From positions 43,798 to 107,797 of the forward strand of contig NZ_PGUY01000043.1 of assembly GCF_002863585.1 (NCBI RefSeq): DNA of 64,000 nt, read 5' to 3'. The translations under genes were made by a program, and so were the position numbers. Under the pieces are notes generated by a model, which ran no database searches, was not told the origin of the DNA, and saw only the letters and a list, made by a program, of their open reading frames with translations. Of this stretch, positions 63,239 to 64,000 are shown one piece after another. The DNA is from Peribacillus deserti. GTDB taxonomy: Bacteria > Bacillota > Bacilli > Bacillales > DSM-1321. Every line of letters starts with the position of its first letter. Position 1 is the stretch's first letter.

Positions 63239-63338
63239 GCTTTAATTCTTATTGTTGACTGTCCCGATTTCAGAAAGCATCTCAAGCAGCAGCTCAATCG
63301 GTACAACTCGCAGCTTATTCATCGGAAGTTTTGCTTGT

Positions 63339-63380
63339 TGCTCCACCCCGCGACGATATAAAGTAACTTATTTTGTTTAT
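63339..63380. repeat. 42-bp direct repeat, unit 2 (tRNA-fMet 5' fragment)
   Basis: Second copy of the tRNA-fMet 5' end plus upstream spacer. Between the units (63239-63338) the minus strand encodes a short open stretch (MNKLRVVPIELLLEMLSEIG) that could be a relic. Resembles a tandem duplication or the footprint of an insertion. Confidence 0.8.
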
Positions 63381-63400
63381 ATTTAATTCGTAAAAAATGG

Positions 63401-63490
63401 AGGAGGTAGAGGGATTCGAACCCCCGCGGGCTTTTACACCCCTGTCGGTTTTCAAGACCGATCCCTTCAGCCGGACTTGGGTATACCTCC
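63401..63490 (-). tRNA. tRNA-Ser (UGA)
   Basis: Class II tRNA; anticodon loop CTTGAAA. Acceptor GGAGGTA pairs with TACCTCC. The discriminator reads T, not the usual G of tRNA-Ser. CCA encoded. Confidence 0.93.
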
Positions 63491-63500
63491 ACGTGTATGG

Positions 63501-63574
63501 TGGACCTTGTAGGACTCGAACCTACGACCGGACGGTTATGAGCCGTCTGCTCTAACCAACTGAGCTAAAGGTCC
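63501..63574 (-). tRNA. tRNA with CAU anticodon, probably tRNA-Ile2
   Basis: Anticodon loop CTCATAA. The body GGACCTTTAGCTCAGTTGG is the type I recall for the B. subtilis Ile(CAU) tRNA, whose C34 is changed to lysidine by TilS. Position next to elongator Met in trnB agrees. A Met assignment by anticodon alone would be wrong. Confidence 0.85.
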
Positions 63575-63583
63575 AATAAATGG

Positions 63584-63657
63584 TAGCGGCAGAGGGGATC
63601 GAACCCCCGACCTCACGGGTATGAACCGTACGCTCTAGCCAGCTGAGCTACGCCGCC
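63584..63657 (-). tRNA. tRNA-Met (CAU), elongator
   Basis: Anticodon loop TTCATAC in a TACGG/CCGTG-type stem; acceptor GGCGGCG pairs with TGCCGC-type arm. Matches the elongator Met body. CCA encoded. Confidence 0.93.
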
Positions 63658-63678
63658 ATAATACTATTAAAAAATTGG

Positions 63679-63751
63679 TGGAGCCTAGCGGGATCGAACC
63701 GCTGACCTCCTGCGTGCAAGGCAGGCGCTCTCCCAGCTGAGCTAAGGCCCC
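63679..63751 (-). tRNA. tRNA-Ala (UGC)
   Basis: Anticodon loop CTTGCAC; acceptor begins GGGGCCT, including the G3-U70 pair expected for Ala (GGGGCC opposite GGCTCC). CCA encoded. Confidence 0.95.
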
Positions 63752-63767
63752 AAAAGATAATTCTGGT

Positions 63768-63840
63768 CGGGAAGACAGGATTCGAACCTGCGACCCCTTG
63801 GTCCCAAACCAAGTGCTCTACCAAGCTGAGCTACTTCCCG
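63768..63840 (-). tRNA. tRNA-Pro (UGG)
   Basis: Anticodon loop TTTGGGA; acceptor CGGGAAG pairs with CTTCCCG. Discriminator A; CCA encoded. Confidence 0.95.
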
Positions 63841-63853
63841 TAAATATATATGG

Positions 63854-63927
<74 letters not shown>

Positions 63928-63940
63928 ATTCATTTAATGG

Positions 63941-64000
63941 TGCCGAGGACCGGAATCGAACCGGTACGGTAGTCACCTACCGCAGGATTTTAAGTCCTGT
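63941..64000 (-). tRNA. tRNA-Leu (UAA), 5' part beyond the right edge
   Basis: Visible from the anticodon stem to the 3' end; anticodon loop CTTAAAA, long variable arm GGTAGGTGACTACC. CCA encoded (63938-63940). Confidence 0.9.

Noticed and set aside
63501..63574. Calling the second CAU tRNA a methionine tRNA
   Set aside because: Elongator Met is at 63584 and initiator at 63137; the body of this one is of the Ile2 type read after lysidine modification.

Overview
The window looks like the chromosome of an AT-rich Bacillaceae (Bacillus sensu lato). The right half follows the B. subtilis yt- region order: ytlC-ytlD, ytkD, luxS, yidD, then menC-menE-menB-menH-menD-menF, menA, yteA, a glycogen operon, and a tRNA cluster. 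That cluster, read on its own strand, gives Leu-Arg-Pro-Ala-Met-Ile-Ser-fMet-Asp-Phe-His-Gly-Ile-Asn-Ser-Glu, the order I remember for the 3' part of B. subtilis trnB. The left half, up to about 36.6 kb, is accessory DNA: recombinases, small hypothetical genes, gene remnants and dense dispersed repeats.

Layout. 0-7 kb is a recombination module: an edge-truncated serine recombinase, an XRE regulator, an HNH-like protein, a 712-residue tyrosine recombinase translationally coupled to a small HTH protein, and a second set with two paralogous small ORFs, a zinc-ribbon protein and another HTH protein. 7.4-9.4 kb carries two nearly identical copies of an apparently structured, roughly 350-nt non-coding RNA (best new-biology candidate). 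9.7-31 kb is a patchwork of small operons (creatininase-like and nitrilase-like proteins, an ECF sigma/anti-sigma pair, a lipoprotein cluster, BstA-like, RsbR-like, VanZ-like, a ComEC-like hydrolase with DUF3006), several frameshifted or truncated genes, and at least four families of dispersed repeats. 31.9-36.4 kb is a complete-looking four-gene type II CBASS anti-phage operon (CD-NTase, Cap2 E1/E2, Cap3 JAMM peptidase, Cap5 HNH-SAVED nuclease).

At about 36.61 kb the accessory DNA ends inside the remains of a substrate-binding-protein gene (ytlA-like), followed by its intact ATPase and permease genes. The core half then holds Nudix hydrolase YtkD, LuxS, YidD, a zinc-binding lipoprotein behind a probable Zur box, and menaquinone synthesis (menF, D, H, B, E, C on the minus strand; menA divergent). 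The glycogen operon glgB-C-D-A-P follows, in which glgC carries a frameshift at a TA repeat. The window ends in 16 tRNA genes, all on the minus strand.

How it fits together: the men genes make menaquinone from chorismate, and the glg genes make and mobilise glycogen. The CBASS operon senses phage, makes a cyclic nucleotide and activates a DNA-degrading effector. Product names are from reading the protein sequences; no search was run. Starts were moved from the longest ORF where a ribosome-binding site favoured a downstream codon, and each such case is stated.
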